A DNA stretch of 64,000 bases from Zygnema cylindricum (lineage: Eukaryota > Streptophyta > Zygnematophyceae > Zygnematales > Zygnemataceae): the NCBI GenBank assembly GCA_037447655.1, contig JBBHKE010000905.1, positions 147,149 to 211,148 of the forward strand, read 5' to 3'. A program made the position numbers and the translations under genes. Positions 10,130 to 19,594 of the stretch are shown here, piece by piece (position 1 is the stretch's first letter; each line of letters opens with the position of its first letter). The notes beneath the pieces were generated by a model. It ran no database searches, had not been told where the DNA came from, and worked only from the letters and a program-made list of their open reading frames with translations.

Positions 10130-11604
10130 TGTCATGCCGCATCTCGTCGGCCATTTTAGTTGTTTATATTTAGGTGTTAGGACGGGCATCCGCTACATTA
10201 ATTTGTATTTGGGGTTATTTGGGTTTCGCAGGACTGTACGACGTGTACCGTACGACCTACATTCTCCGTAATTTCCGGGATGACGATTTGGACCGTACCC
10301 GCGGTCCTACCGTACGACATATATTTTTTGCGATTTCCGCCGATAGTGGATTTGATTATTTCGCGTCGACCGTACGACTTACGTCGACCGGAATTCCCGC
10401 GGCCACAAATTGGACCGTACTTGCGGTCCTGCCGTACCTGTTTTTATTTTTTGGATTTTTGACGACAATGAATCGGGTCGATTCACGTCGACCGTACTTA
10501 TTTATTTTTTCCAAGATTTTTCGCCGACAACTTACGTTAAAATTCACGACGGTACAAATAAACTTACCGTACTATATACATTTTCCGCGATTCTCGCCGA
10601 CGATAATTTTGATCATTTCACGGCTATCGTACAAGCTTCCGCTCCCTTGAATCCAGGCCGACAACAAATTTTAATCATTTCCCGTGGAGTAGCATCTCGG
10701 CCGTCGACACAAAGTATGTAATTTTCGTAATATCACATCTGGACCGTCGACGCAAGTGACAGACAAATCGACTGTCAGTTTTGACGAAGCGACGTGATTG
10801 GACCATTTTAAGGCGTGAACCATTTGGAGGTTCACGCATTCACATGTAGATAGGAAGGGTTTTAATCTGTAGGTTATAGATTCTGTAACGTAGGGCATAG
10901 GATTTCGGCCTCCTATTGGCTGAATCCAAACTAGACGCAAATACTTACATAGCACGCTGTACTCTGATTGGCTTTTTTTCGCTAGGCGTAGTTTTTGTTA
11001 CTTAGTTCATTTTGGATCATTTCATGCACACAATTTTCAAGTGCAGGAATTATTCATTTTATTTATTTTCAGTATTGAGGATTTTCTGCAGCCATCTTTT
11101 ATTTGTAAAATTGTCCGAACAGCTTAGTGGCAATTTTCTGCCTTTGCGTGAAGCGTCTAGTTTTCTATCATATTATCAATATCTTGTAAAGCCTTACATA
11201 TTCATCTATGCGGCTTCGGCCAAGACCTACACGGTTTCCCTTCACTTTTCTCGTCATTTTTAGTGGATTTCGACCACGTTCTCACGACACAAACTTCTTT
11301 TCTCGGCTGTGGCTGAACTTTAATTAGTGTGGAAGTTGCATGTTGGGATTATTGATTTGTTGTTTTTATTTCTTGTGATTGTGTATTTATTTCTATTTGG
11401 CTTATGCGCATCTTTTGAGTTTGGCTATCTCAAACCTCATAAGTGTCGGGCATATTGTCATTTTCAGTTTTTATTTATCTTTCTCGGTTGTTTATGCTTT
11501 GATTTATTTTATTTAAGTATAAATTCAGATTATCCTTGATAAGATAACTCCTGCAAGGAATATAAATAGACCGTGGGGCCTAGTGGTCATCCATCGGCTT
11601 AGTA
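10130..11604 (+). repeat. gypsy terminal block A, copy 1 (U3-like, CpG-rich, with TATA box)
   Basis: About 1,475 bp starting TGTCATGCCGCATCTCG. The first 600 bp are CpG-rich and built of degenerate repeats around GACCGTAC boxes (about 10,288, 10,368, 10,411, 10,489). A perfect 9-bp-stem hairpin, GCGTGAACC / GGTTCACGC with a 7-nt loop, lies near 10,812. A TATAAATA box at 11,561-11,568 would place transcription start near 11,590-11,600. Other copies are at 23,162 (truncated) and 27,917. In the third copy A is followed by block B instead of the leader. Confidence 0.8.
11561..11568 (+). promoter_or_regulatory. TATA box of the gypsy element
   Basis: TATAAATA in a conserved context, GGAATATAAATAGACC, repeated at 29,349-29,356 in block A3. 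It is about 40 bp upstream of the point where the block A copies diverge. Confidence 0.6.
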
Positions 11605-12838
11605 TTCCTGCACTTGAAAATTGTCGTATTTTCTTTTCTCGCTTGTTTGTTTTTATTTCAATTTCGGTTTTCTTTTTATTTAAAGAAAAAAAAAAATATT
11701 TAAAAAAAATCAAAAATATATATTTATAGATACATTTCTACAAAAATCTATAACTAGCTTTACATTTATAATTACCATTTGCTTGTTAGTTGACGTTTTA
11801 TCTTATTGGCCAATTTTCGGCCAACGATATACTACACTAACTTAAGTATTTGGTTTTTGTTTTCCCCATTTTCTTTGTTATATATCTTGAGCATCGTTTG
11901 CTCACATTGAGACATACTTCACTAAGGAGTGGAGTTAGTGGAGCGGATCCGTTCTTGGGAGCTCTGCAAAACTTCGGTTGTAGCGAACAACCGCAGTTCA
12001 CCCTTGGCAATCACCAGATTGCTAAGAGTGTTATGTAAGTATCACGATGCCTTGCGGGTACAGGCGCGGGCTAAGGTAGTCAGTTGATCGTATAGAGGGA
12101 TCGTGTTTGGAGTGGATTAGTGTTAATCCACTTGTATTGAGCATCGCATTGGTCCAGCTTTTCATGTTTGCTATCTGGCCCTGAGTGGCCTTGGATGAGT
12201 TTGCTTTGCCCGGTGTGGGATTTCTTCCATAGATCTTGCCGTTGGAGGCACTGGTTTGCTCTTTTGTGGATTGTGCCTCTTTAGATCTGCACTTGGGAGT
12301 GCTTGGATAAAAAGTTATTTGCCTTTATAGATCTGGCCCTTCGGCCTTGTCCCCTTGTTTGCAGGGTAGAAGGTTTTGGTAATACGGCTTCCTAATAGAT
12401 CCGGCCATCGAGGCCTTGTTAGAGATTGATTGGCTGATTGGACAAGAGAGTGGTGTGGCCTGACATTTGAAGCATATCGGTTAGATCAATTTTGTTAGCT
12501 GGTCATCATTTGGTGTTATCATTTTTTATGCCCACTGATTGGGATAATCTTGATTATCCTGGCGGAACCACTCGATCTTTGGCCTCCATTAGGCCCACGG
12601 AATCCGGACCATCAGATTTATCTAGTCTTTTGGACCATCCTCTCCCGAATATCTCGGGTCAAATTTCCCCTTCGGTTCGATCTACTCTCACCTCAGTATA
12701 TCTTCCTTATCATCAGAGTCTTCCACATTTTTTGAAGAGGAATCTGACCACGATTCCCTTGACGGGTCGAATTCCAATTCATTATCTTTTTGGTTTCCAC
12801 AAATTACAAATTCATTAGTATCCCCAAGCATTCCATTA
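11605..12838 (+). other. leader of the DNA-methyltransferase gypsy element
   Basis: About 1.2 kb between block A and gag. The first 20 bases (11,604-11,623) are a perfect inverted copy of 11,031-11,050 inside block A. An A/T-rich stretch follows (11,680-11,740). Between 12,177 and 12,415 there are five short hairpins, four of them directly preceded by an AGATC box. No classical 3'-end tRNA primer-binding site could be identified. A weak frame (12,529-12,818) beginning MPTDWDNLDYPGG may be a frameshifted gag N-terminus. Confidence 0.6.
12177..12415 (+). other. series of five leader hairpins with AGATC boxes
   Basis: Stems are GGCC/GGCC (12,177-12,190), TGCC/GGCA (12,237-12,250), GCACT/AGTGC (12,289-12,302), GGCC/GGCC (about 12,335-12,346) and GGCC/GGCC (about 12,403-12,415). 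Loops are 4-6 nt. Four are preceded by AGATC plus T or C, the first by ATCT, and all are followed by TTG or CTGG. The stem sequences change while pairing is kept, which suggests RNA structure. A role in packaging, dimerisation or translation is only inferred. Confidence 0.5.
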
Positions 12839-14338
12839 TTGGAAATGGCTTCCACATCCGAGGGAGGGGGTCGCCTTCATTTCTGTTTTTCAAGAATGAA
12901 AGACACCGTGAGTTTATCGCATTTTCGAATGCTATTCGATACCGAAATTCGTGATCTTGCATTTCGGTACCAAGACCGGTTCGACCTACGGGTCGCTTTC
13001 TCTCTTTTAGGCCGTTACTTTCGCGGTTCAGCCCTTACTCTTTACTCCCGCAAGTATGATTTCGTACTTGCGATGACAGAGTTTTCTCCAGCTTTTGCTG
13101 GGGGTCCACCTATTATACGACAACCAGAAATTCCCTACCAACCGGCTATTCCGAAAGTCCTTGATCTCAACGGTGATGTTATTACAGCAGCAGTTGCGGA
13201 AATACCGCAACAGTTTGCTATAGCCGCACGTGTTGGAATCCCAGCACGACCAACGATGACGATCCCTATATTGGATCCGCTCTCGGTCATGTTTGAAATG
13301 TTGCAAGCGGAATACCGTATGCAAAACCCTGACCAAGTTCGTGAGTTAATGAACTTCGAACGGAAGTTAGGAGAGACCGCCCCTGCCATGCGTGCTCGCA
13401 TAGAAGCTCTTCGTGAAGCATTGCGGGACCTAATGTCGGATGCTGAAGCTGTCCAAAAATTTGTAGTACATTTTCCGAGTTAGTCTAAGAAATTTATTCA
13501 GAGTCACTTGACTCAAACGTACGGCTTGAAGTTCACTATCGACCAAGCCGCCCAAAATGCCGAGGAATACGAAATGCAAAATTGTTGGTGGGAAGCCCAT
13601 GACCATCCTAATGCCGTCCCGAAGAACCGATTATTCCACCATGGAACAATCCTCGTCCTAACAACCGGCCTCCTAAAGTCCCGGCCATGGGAACCCCACC
13701 TGATACTCCCGAAAACCGATTATGTTTTCGATGTGGGAAGACGGGGCATGATGCCCGAATGTGTCCAGACAAAACAGTTACCTGTACGCATTGCAAGCAA
13801 ACATGACACTACGTCCATCGTTGTCATATAAAGAACCCGGAAATTTCCTATCACAATCAAATTAAAAATGGTGGCATTCCCGCTCGATCCGCAAAACCCG
13901 TTCAACATGTTAAAGAACCGGAGAAGGACACCACTCCACCTTGGGTATCTCGATGAGAGAGAGAGAGCGTTAAAAAATGCAAGAGCAAATGGTGGCTATA
14001 ATGAAGGAACAATTCGCAGCCTTCATGACTCAAATGAAGCCACAATTTACATGCCTGGCTCGCACTCTTGTACACATGCCCACGTTGGCAAGTCGAATCT
14101 TACGAGATTCCACCATCCAACAACGAGAGGTTACCTTCGACAGAGGTTCGACCGATCACAGCCGTGACAATAAACTCTTAACACCCGCATTCCTTTGTCA
14201 TTCACTAAAGAACCTTCTCCTCCCTTGCCCGAAACCGCTTTAGCCATCGCGGCTGAAGCTCTCAACATAGTGGATCGAACTATACCTAAGGCACACCGCG
14301 TGAAGGAACGCTTGTGCATTCTATCCACTATGATTTCG
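12839..14338 (+). pseudogene. gypsy gag with zinc knuckle
   Basis: A first open stretch of 214 codons (12,839-13,483) has gag-like helical sequence, including QVRELMNFERKLGETAP and a DLMSDAEAVQKFVVHFPS block where a stop ends the frame. The sequence continues shifted from 13,508 (TYGLKFTIDQAAQNAEEYEM). A canonical CX2CX4HX4C knuckle (CFRCGKTGHDARMC) is encoded at 13,722-13,763, in a different frame from its surroundings. A Met/Gln-rich region follows (13,975-14,050). The gene is cut at 14,338 by the copia-LTR composite and resumes at 17,682. Gag would form particles and bind RNA. This copy has at least two frameshifts. Confidence 0.75.
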
Positions 14339-14452
14339 TGAAACTCTGAGACCTCCATAAGTCCTCAGAGTGGACAGCTTCTAAGAAGCCTCTAGGATAA
14401 CCCTGACCCCTTTGTGTTTCAGCAAAAACAACTGCCACCCTCGCAGACAATT

Positions 14453-15168
14453 GTAGAAATTAATGGTCTTTTTAAGTATCTTCTAGGTCTGAATAGAAAT
14501 ATAGAAAGAAGTCGAGGCAGTCTACCTCTAACTTCTCTCTCCAACTCTCAAACTTGTTGCAGTCACTAAGAAATTGGAGTGGAAGCTAGAGCCATGGATA
14601 CCTAGGCTATCCAGAGGTTTACGGGATATAAATATTAGTTTATTTATAATTAAGAATATATTTACTAAAATGTATATGCCACCTCCAAGAATTGAACCTG
14701 CAACCTGCCGGCCGAAAACCAGTCGGTAGCCGGTAGCTTTAAACCGTTAACTAGATAATGTTATGTATTATAGGGTTTGATATATAATTAAACATTTATA
14801 TATAGGATAGTTCTATTAACTGAAATAGTTTTACGGGGATATAGATCCAGTTATGTAAAAGTACGGATTACGGTGCGGATAAGAAACCAATACCGCGCAT
14901 TTATTTATTACGGCTACGAATAAATGTGAATTTAATCGGACGGCCGCAATTAACGCCGAGATCGCGGAGGAGGATTTCGGCAGTTTGTAGTCATCGCCAC
15001 ATCGGATGACACGTGGCAAAATTACATTGGATCGTGGTATCTCCGGAGATTACGGCACCAAATCCGGATATGAGATGTGTCGACATTTAGGCCATGTCGT
15101 ACAATGTCCGTACAAAAAGTACACTTGCAGCTGTACTTTTGTGTACCGAGGAGTAATCTGATTGGCTT
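14453..15168 (+). repeat. truncated copia LTR, plus strand (subfamily I)
   Basis: Starts TGTAGAAATTAATGG and ends abruptly after CTGATTGGCT, lacking the last 330 bp or so of the family LTR. It includes the GTAC hairpin and an ACACGTGGC G-box. Confidence 0.8.
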
Positions 15169-16080
15169 AATGTGCCCATTCAAATAGGTGTTCGCTTCCA
15201 TTGGCGAATGTTATATAATTTATACAAGAGCAACCCGACAAACTTTATTTGAACAAATTGGATCTAAGGTGGTAGCCCCACGTCTGTCTCATCTCATTTC
15301 CATAATCAGTATGTCTTATATTCCATAAACAATAACCTACATCCTTAAAACTCACACAAAAAACAAGACTTAAATGACCTCAAAAACTGACAAAATACAA
15401 AACATATACTACGAAAAGGATGAGTTGTATTCCACAAACAATAACCTGCATCCTTAAAACTCACACAAAAAACATGACTTAAATGACCTCAAAAACCGAC
15501 AAAATACAAAAAATATACTACAAAGAGGATGCCTTACATTCCATAAACAATGACTTGCACTCTTAAAACTCACACAAAAAACATGACTTAAATGACCTCA
15601 AAAACCGACAAAATACAAATCATATACTACGAAGAAGTTTCGATATAGTGCCTCTTCACAGTCGCCTTTGCATCTATCGACGAATTTCATATAATTTACA
15701 CAATCAATCCTACAAACTCTATTTCAATAAATTTGAATCCGAGGAGCTAGCTCTATGTTTGTTTCAATTCCATAGTTCGAAAGTCTTCTAATCCATAAAA
15801 AATGACCTACATCCTTATCAGACACAAAAGCAAAGGAAGCATATATTAAATACACGTCAAAACAGAGCTCATAATGCTTAGGGTGTTTGGTTAGATTTGC
15901 AACTGCTCATTCTTAATATGAACTGTTGATGGTTTTTTCAAATATACAATCTTTGTTGTGGTCTATTAAATTACAGGTGAAAGAAACATGTCAAAAATAA
16001 CCCTTTAAAATTAAACCTTACTTACTGCGTGTTTTTAGTAGTTCACTCTGCGCTTAGCACACTACAATTTTAGACCCATT
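15169..16080. repeat. non-LTR segment with tandem repeats
   Basis: Three tandem units of about 109 bp occupy 15,310-15,637. Each contains CCTTAAAACTCACACAAAA and AATGACCTCAAAAAC. The flanks 15,178-15,335 and 15,650-15,820 also resemble each other at roughly two-thirds identity by eye, so the region is a larger, older repeat unit. No coding sequence was seen. Confidence 0.7.
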
Positions 16081-16621
16081 TCTCATTTTTCACTTTCATT
16101 TCTTCAAGTTTTATTTCCCCTTCTCGAATTGCAACCATAAGTTCTTCTCTCTCATTTTCTTTCTATTTTTGTTCCCATTTATCTTCTTCGTCTTTGCGTC
16201 GACAGTCAATGTCAAAAACTAGTGGACGCTCGATCGACTTTGTTTTGGGATTGTTAAACCTTTGTAACGCCTCTATTTTCTCTTTGTCAAATTGATCCGC
16301 CTTAAAGATAATACTAGAAATTCTTCCCACCAACCAATTTAAATCATCATTTCTTTGGGACGAGGCATTGTTTTCTTCATCCTCACGAACTCCTCTAATT
16401 TTTGTTCATACAAGGTTCGAGAATTTTGATACATCGGCACTAAATTGCGAGAATGGTGGTTGTTTTCATGCTATATCTTGTTTTGGTTGGCGCACAGATT
16501 TCTTGCTCTCCGGCAAGGTGAACACTTCTATAACCCTCTCTTCTGTAATGTTAAGAGCCCCCCCCCACATTTCGCACTCTCCTTCATCTTCATCAACGTT
16601 GCTTTTTTGCCTCTTGCACCA
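16030..16621 (-). pseudogene. decayed coding fragment of unknown family next to an LTR
   Basis: On the minus strand one reading frame runs from the LTR edge at 16,621 to about 16,050, interrupted by only three stops (two TGA, one TAG). It encodes roughly 180 residues: an acidic patch (SNVDEDEGECEMWGG), NNASSQRNDDLNWLVGRISS, FDKEKIEALQRFNNPKTKS, then a charged, probably coiled-coil tail (REELMVAIREGEIKLEEM). It is not copia gag and has no knuckle. It could be a captured host-gene fragment or a transposon-borne gene. I do not recognise it. Confidence 0.5.
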
Positions 16622-17676
16622 TGAAACTGTGAGACCTCCATAAGTCCTCATATTGGACAGCTTCCAAGAAGCCTCTAGGATAACCCTCACCCCTTTGTGT
16701 TTCAGCAAAAACAACTGCCACCTTGGCAAACAATAACTCTGACCACCTTCACCGTTGTAAAGGCAAGACTCCCATGAGTCGATAGCAAAAAGAATCTCTG
16801 AATTTGCTCCCCTGAGCAGTAAGTTATGGAGGGTCAAAGTTGACCTTTTGTACATAAGCTCTCTAGGAGTGAGGGTACTATCTCCTAATTTTTCTAAGTC
16901 CTATCTCTCTCACACACTCTATCTACTGATGTACGGAGCCAATTAGATTACAGTTCCGTACAAAAAAGTACAACTGCTGGTGTACTTTCTGTACGGACAC
17001 TATACAACATGGCCTAAATGTTGACACGTGGTATGTCCGGATTCGCTCCCTTAATCCTCGAAGATGCTGCGATCCAATATCATTCCGCCACGTGTCATCC
17101 GATGTGGCGATGACCAAAAACTGCCGAAATCCTCTTCCGCGATCTCGACGTTAATTCCGGCCGTCCGATTAAATTCACATTTAATCGTAGCCGTCATGAA
17201 TACATGCGCGGTATTCATTTCATTAAAGAAATAAATGCGCGGTATTGGTTTCTTATCTGTACCATAATCCGTACTTTTACATTACTGGATCTATGTCTCC
17301 CGTAAACAGTTTCAGTTAAATAAACTATCCTATGTATGAATGTTTAATTAAATATTAAACCATATTATACGTAACACTAGTTGAAGACTTAACGGGTAAG
17401 GCTATTGGCTACCGGCTGTCTACCGTCCGGTAGGTACCACGATCAAATCTTGTGGCCGGCACATAACTTTTAGCAAATAAACCCCTAACTAATATTTATT
17501 TCTGGTAAACCTCTGGATAGCCTAGGTAGCCATAGCTCTAGCTCCCTCTCCAATTTCTCAGTGACTGCGACAAGTTTGAGAGTTGGAGAGAGAAGTTAGA
17601 GGTAGACTGCCTCGGCTTCTTTCTATGTTTCTAATTTGACCTAGAAAATACTTTAAATGGACCATTTATTTCTACA
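16622..17676 (-). repeat. complete copia LTR, minus strand (subfamily I)
   Basis: 1,055 bp, from TGAAACTGTGAGACC to the right-hand terminus CCATTTATTTCTACA. It carries all landmarks of the family (G-box, GTAC hairpin, antisense B-box). Unlike intact elements it is not followed by the internal tRNA-iMet primer-binding site. Confidence 0.85.
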
Positions 17677-17681
17677 TTTCC

Positions 17682-18550
17682 GACTCACCAAAAATCTCCC
17701 CTGTGTCGTTTACCTCCGAAAGCTCAGCTGCAGCTGCCACGTTACAAGCACTTTAGCTGCACATAAATCTGGCTCCTATTCAGCCTATTTCCATAGAGGA
17801 GGGAAAGTCCCTCTATCCTCACATCAGTTTTTTGGATAACGGGAAGGGTGTTTTGTTGATCAATGGTATAGCCCCTTCCCTGCCTCTCATAGATATGGGT
17901 GCAAAGCCGGTGATATTGGGCTCTAGCTTTGCACTTAAGCTTGGTCTAACTCCGGACAAGCCTCAATCCACTTCTACTCGCTTGTTAACATCAGCGGGTA
18001 CAACCGAGCTAGTCCTTGGAATCACTAAGGAACCGCTTGTTTTCAGGTTCCAGAACAAAACGGCCATGGACTTTGCTGAAATCTCGGTTCACGCTCTAGT
18101 CACTAAATGTAGTGACTATGAATGCCTAGTGGGACAAGACGTTATATTTCGTGTAGGGGGTGGAGTTGACATGCATGATCAGACATTTTCTTATAGGCCC
18201 ACTAACTTCCCAGAACGCAAAATCTGCATTCCGCTAATTTCCGCTAGGAAGCCCATGCCAGTTATGGCAAATTCGGCCACATCCATACCTGCATTTTCAG
18301 GGAATTCAGTGGGGGCCGAAATATTTCATTCATTGTCAGCAGAAGAAATTCTGCCTGATAGTTTTTACTTACCAAAATTTTTTAGTGACCCAGGTTTTCT
18401 TATAGATATAAAGGAATTTGACCGAATCTATAACCAAACCTTGTCAGTTCCATTTTTTCTGGTCACTCCTACAATCCTAGTCCCTACAAACTCTTCTGGG
18501 TTTATTCCCTTTAATTGGAATCCGGTCCAATTGAAACCTCATCCAAATGG
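17682..18550 (+). CDS. gypsy protease-like region
   Basis: Open from 17,832, and readable upstream through one stop. It encodes GVLLINGIAPSLPLIDMGA followed by KPVILGSSFALKLGL. This is the retropepsin active-site loop with the usual Thr or Ser after Asp replaced by Met, so catalysis is doubtful. The flap-to-C-terminal pattern LVGQDVIFRVGGGVDMHDQ follows, then FSYRP and KICIPL. Retropepsins cut the Gag-Pol precursor. The segment from GGGVDMHDQ onward is repeated at 18,930-19,090. The frame continues directly into the methyltransferase domain. Confidence 0.65.
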
Positions 18551-18925
18551 AGTGGTGATTTTGGACCTCTTCGCTAGAATAGGCACTTCCCTTCTTGCAT
18601 GTTTGCGGAATGGATTATTAATCTGATTTTATTATTTGGTTGAGATTGATCCGTTAGCACGGAAAGCACAATTACATCATTGTAATCTGTTGCATTCCCA
18701 ATACCCGCATTTGTTACCAAAATCTGCATACGAGCATATGCATATTGCCCTCCCACAAGACATTCGGATTGTGGGTAACCATCACTTACTAGATATTGGT
18801 CCAATCAATCTAGTTTTTGGCGGATGGGAGTGCCAGGGAATGTCGAGGGCCGGGAAAGGTCTCGGATTAGCCGATCCCCGCACCAAATTATTTTTTGAGT
18901 TGGTTCGCATCCTACATTTTTTACA
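18545..18925 (+). pseudogene. cytosine-5 DNA methyltransferase domain, N-terminal half (motifs I-IV)
   Basis: Motif I (SAM binding): VVILDLFARIGTSLLACL at about 18,549-18,605, where the FAGxG glycine has become Arg. After a stop and frame step the sequence continues as VEIDPLARKAQLHHCN (motif II-type acidic residue), then DIRIV and INLVFGGWECQGMSRAGKG. The last is motif IV with the catalytic Cys kept in a WECQ context where most enzymes have PCQ. LADPRTKLFFELVRILHFLQ follows. Motif order (I before IV) is canonical, unlike the permuted order of plant DRM enzymes. Position, strand and decay match the flanking gypsy pol, so it is part of the element. In related enzymes this domain transfers methyl groups to cytosine in DNA. 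The two halves are now separated and this copy is inactive. Confidence 0.85.
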
Positions 18926-19090
18926 AATCGGTGGAGGAGTAGATATGCATGATCAGACCTTCTCCTACCGTCCCTCTAATTTTCCCGGTCGCAAAATCTG
19001 CCTCCCTCTTGTCTCTGCTCGCAAGCCGTTGCCCACTATGGCATTTTTGGCTTCCGCTCTCCCTTCATTTTCGAGTATCGAACTTCGAGA
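18926..19090 (+). repeat. duplicated protease-tail segment splitting the methyltransferase
   Basis: Encodes GGGVDMHDQTFSYRPSNF and ARKPLPTMAFLASALPSF, a diverged copy of 18,160-18,300. It lies where motifs V-VIII of a methyltransferase should be. Either a rearranged copy was inserted here with loss of the intervening motifs, or recombination joined two different element copies. Confidence 0.75.
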
Positions 19091-19594
19091 AGACAATGGC
19101 GACTCGTTTTTCTCGGAAAGGATCCATAACGTCGACACCGAGGTCTTCGTTGACTCCGTGAGGCCAACTTGTTTGTTCGTCCTCCTCCTACAAACATTCA
19201 GGCTGCCCTTCTTCCTTTCCATAAGGTGCAGCGTTGCATTCAAAAGGAATGTCCCCCTAATTTCAGTGTCAATGTACCGGGTCAACCTCTCAAGTTGCTT
19301 CCTACCTTAGTTTCTTACCCACATTCACATGCATTCTCTAATGACGGTCCTGGCATGCTCCGAAACATTCACACCGGTGAGCTCGAAGAGCCCACCTCTA
19401 CGGAACGAGAACATCTAATGCATTTCATTCCTGGCACTACAGCCGCTCCTGGTCTTACAGAACGTCAAAGGTGCACTTTATTAGGTCGTGTCATGGACCC
19501 TCAGTCTTTGTCTTTTGTTTTAGGTTTGCAGCTGGTCGCCACTCTCAGGCACATCCGTCTTAACCAGCTGGGGGGGGGGGGAATGCATCACTAA
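19091..19594 (+). pseudogene. cytosine-5 DNA methyltransferase domain, C-terminal half (TRD, motifs IX-X)
   Basis: Best read in the frame open at 19,169-19,594: NFSVNVPGQPLKLLPTLVSY, HAFSNDGPGMLRN, then EEPTSTEREHLMHFIPGTT and AAPGLTERQRCTLLGRVMD. The second part is the motif IX/X pattern (an R/E-P-T-x-x-E-R-x-x-L-M-x-F block, a G-T-T turn, then R-x-x-L-L-G). Known biology: retrotransposon-encoded cytosine methyltransferases have been reported in dinoflagellates and charophyte algae. The frame ends in a run of 12 G. Motifs VI and VIII were not found. Confidence 0.8.
19570..19581 (+). other. internal run of 12 G resembling the terminal polypurine tract
   Basis: CAGCTG, then 12 G, then AATGC. 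The element's terminal tract at 22,956-22,968 reads GGCTGGGGGGGGGAATAA. The same CTG-G(n)-AAT context occurs twice in one element. Confidence 0.5.

Larger units (their letters stand above)
14339..17676. mobile_element. composite copia-LTR insertion with inverted LTRs
   Basis: The target duplication is imperfect: TTTCG at 14,334-14,338 and TTTCC at 17,677-17,681. Contents: 113 bp of minus-strand LTR end (14,339-14,451), a plus-strand truncated LTR (14,453-15,168), 1.45 kb of non-LTR sequence (15,169-16,621), and a complete minus-strand LTR (16,622-17,676). The outer limits fit one minus-strand copia LTR element in which another plus-strand copy was inserted or part was inverted. The middle sequence is not copia internal sequence. 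Confidence 0.75.

Noticed and set aside
15310-15637. CRISPR-like array
   Set aside because: The units are contiguous 109-bp tandem repeats without spacers, in a eukaryotic genome.
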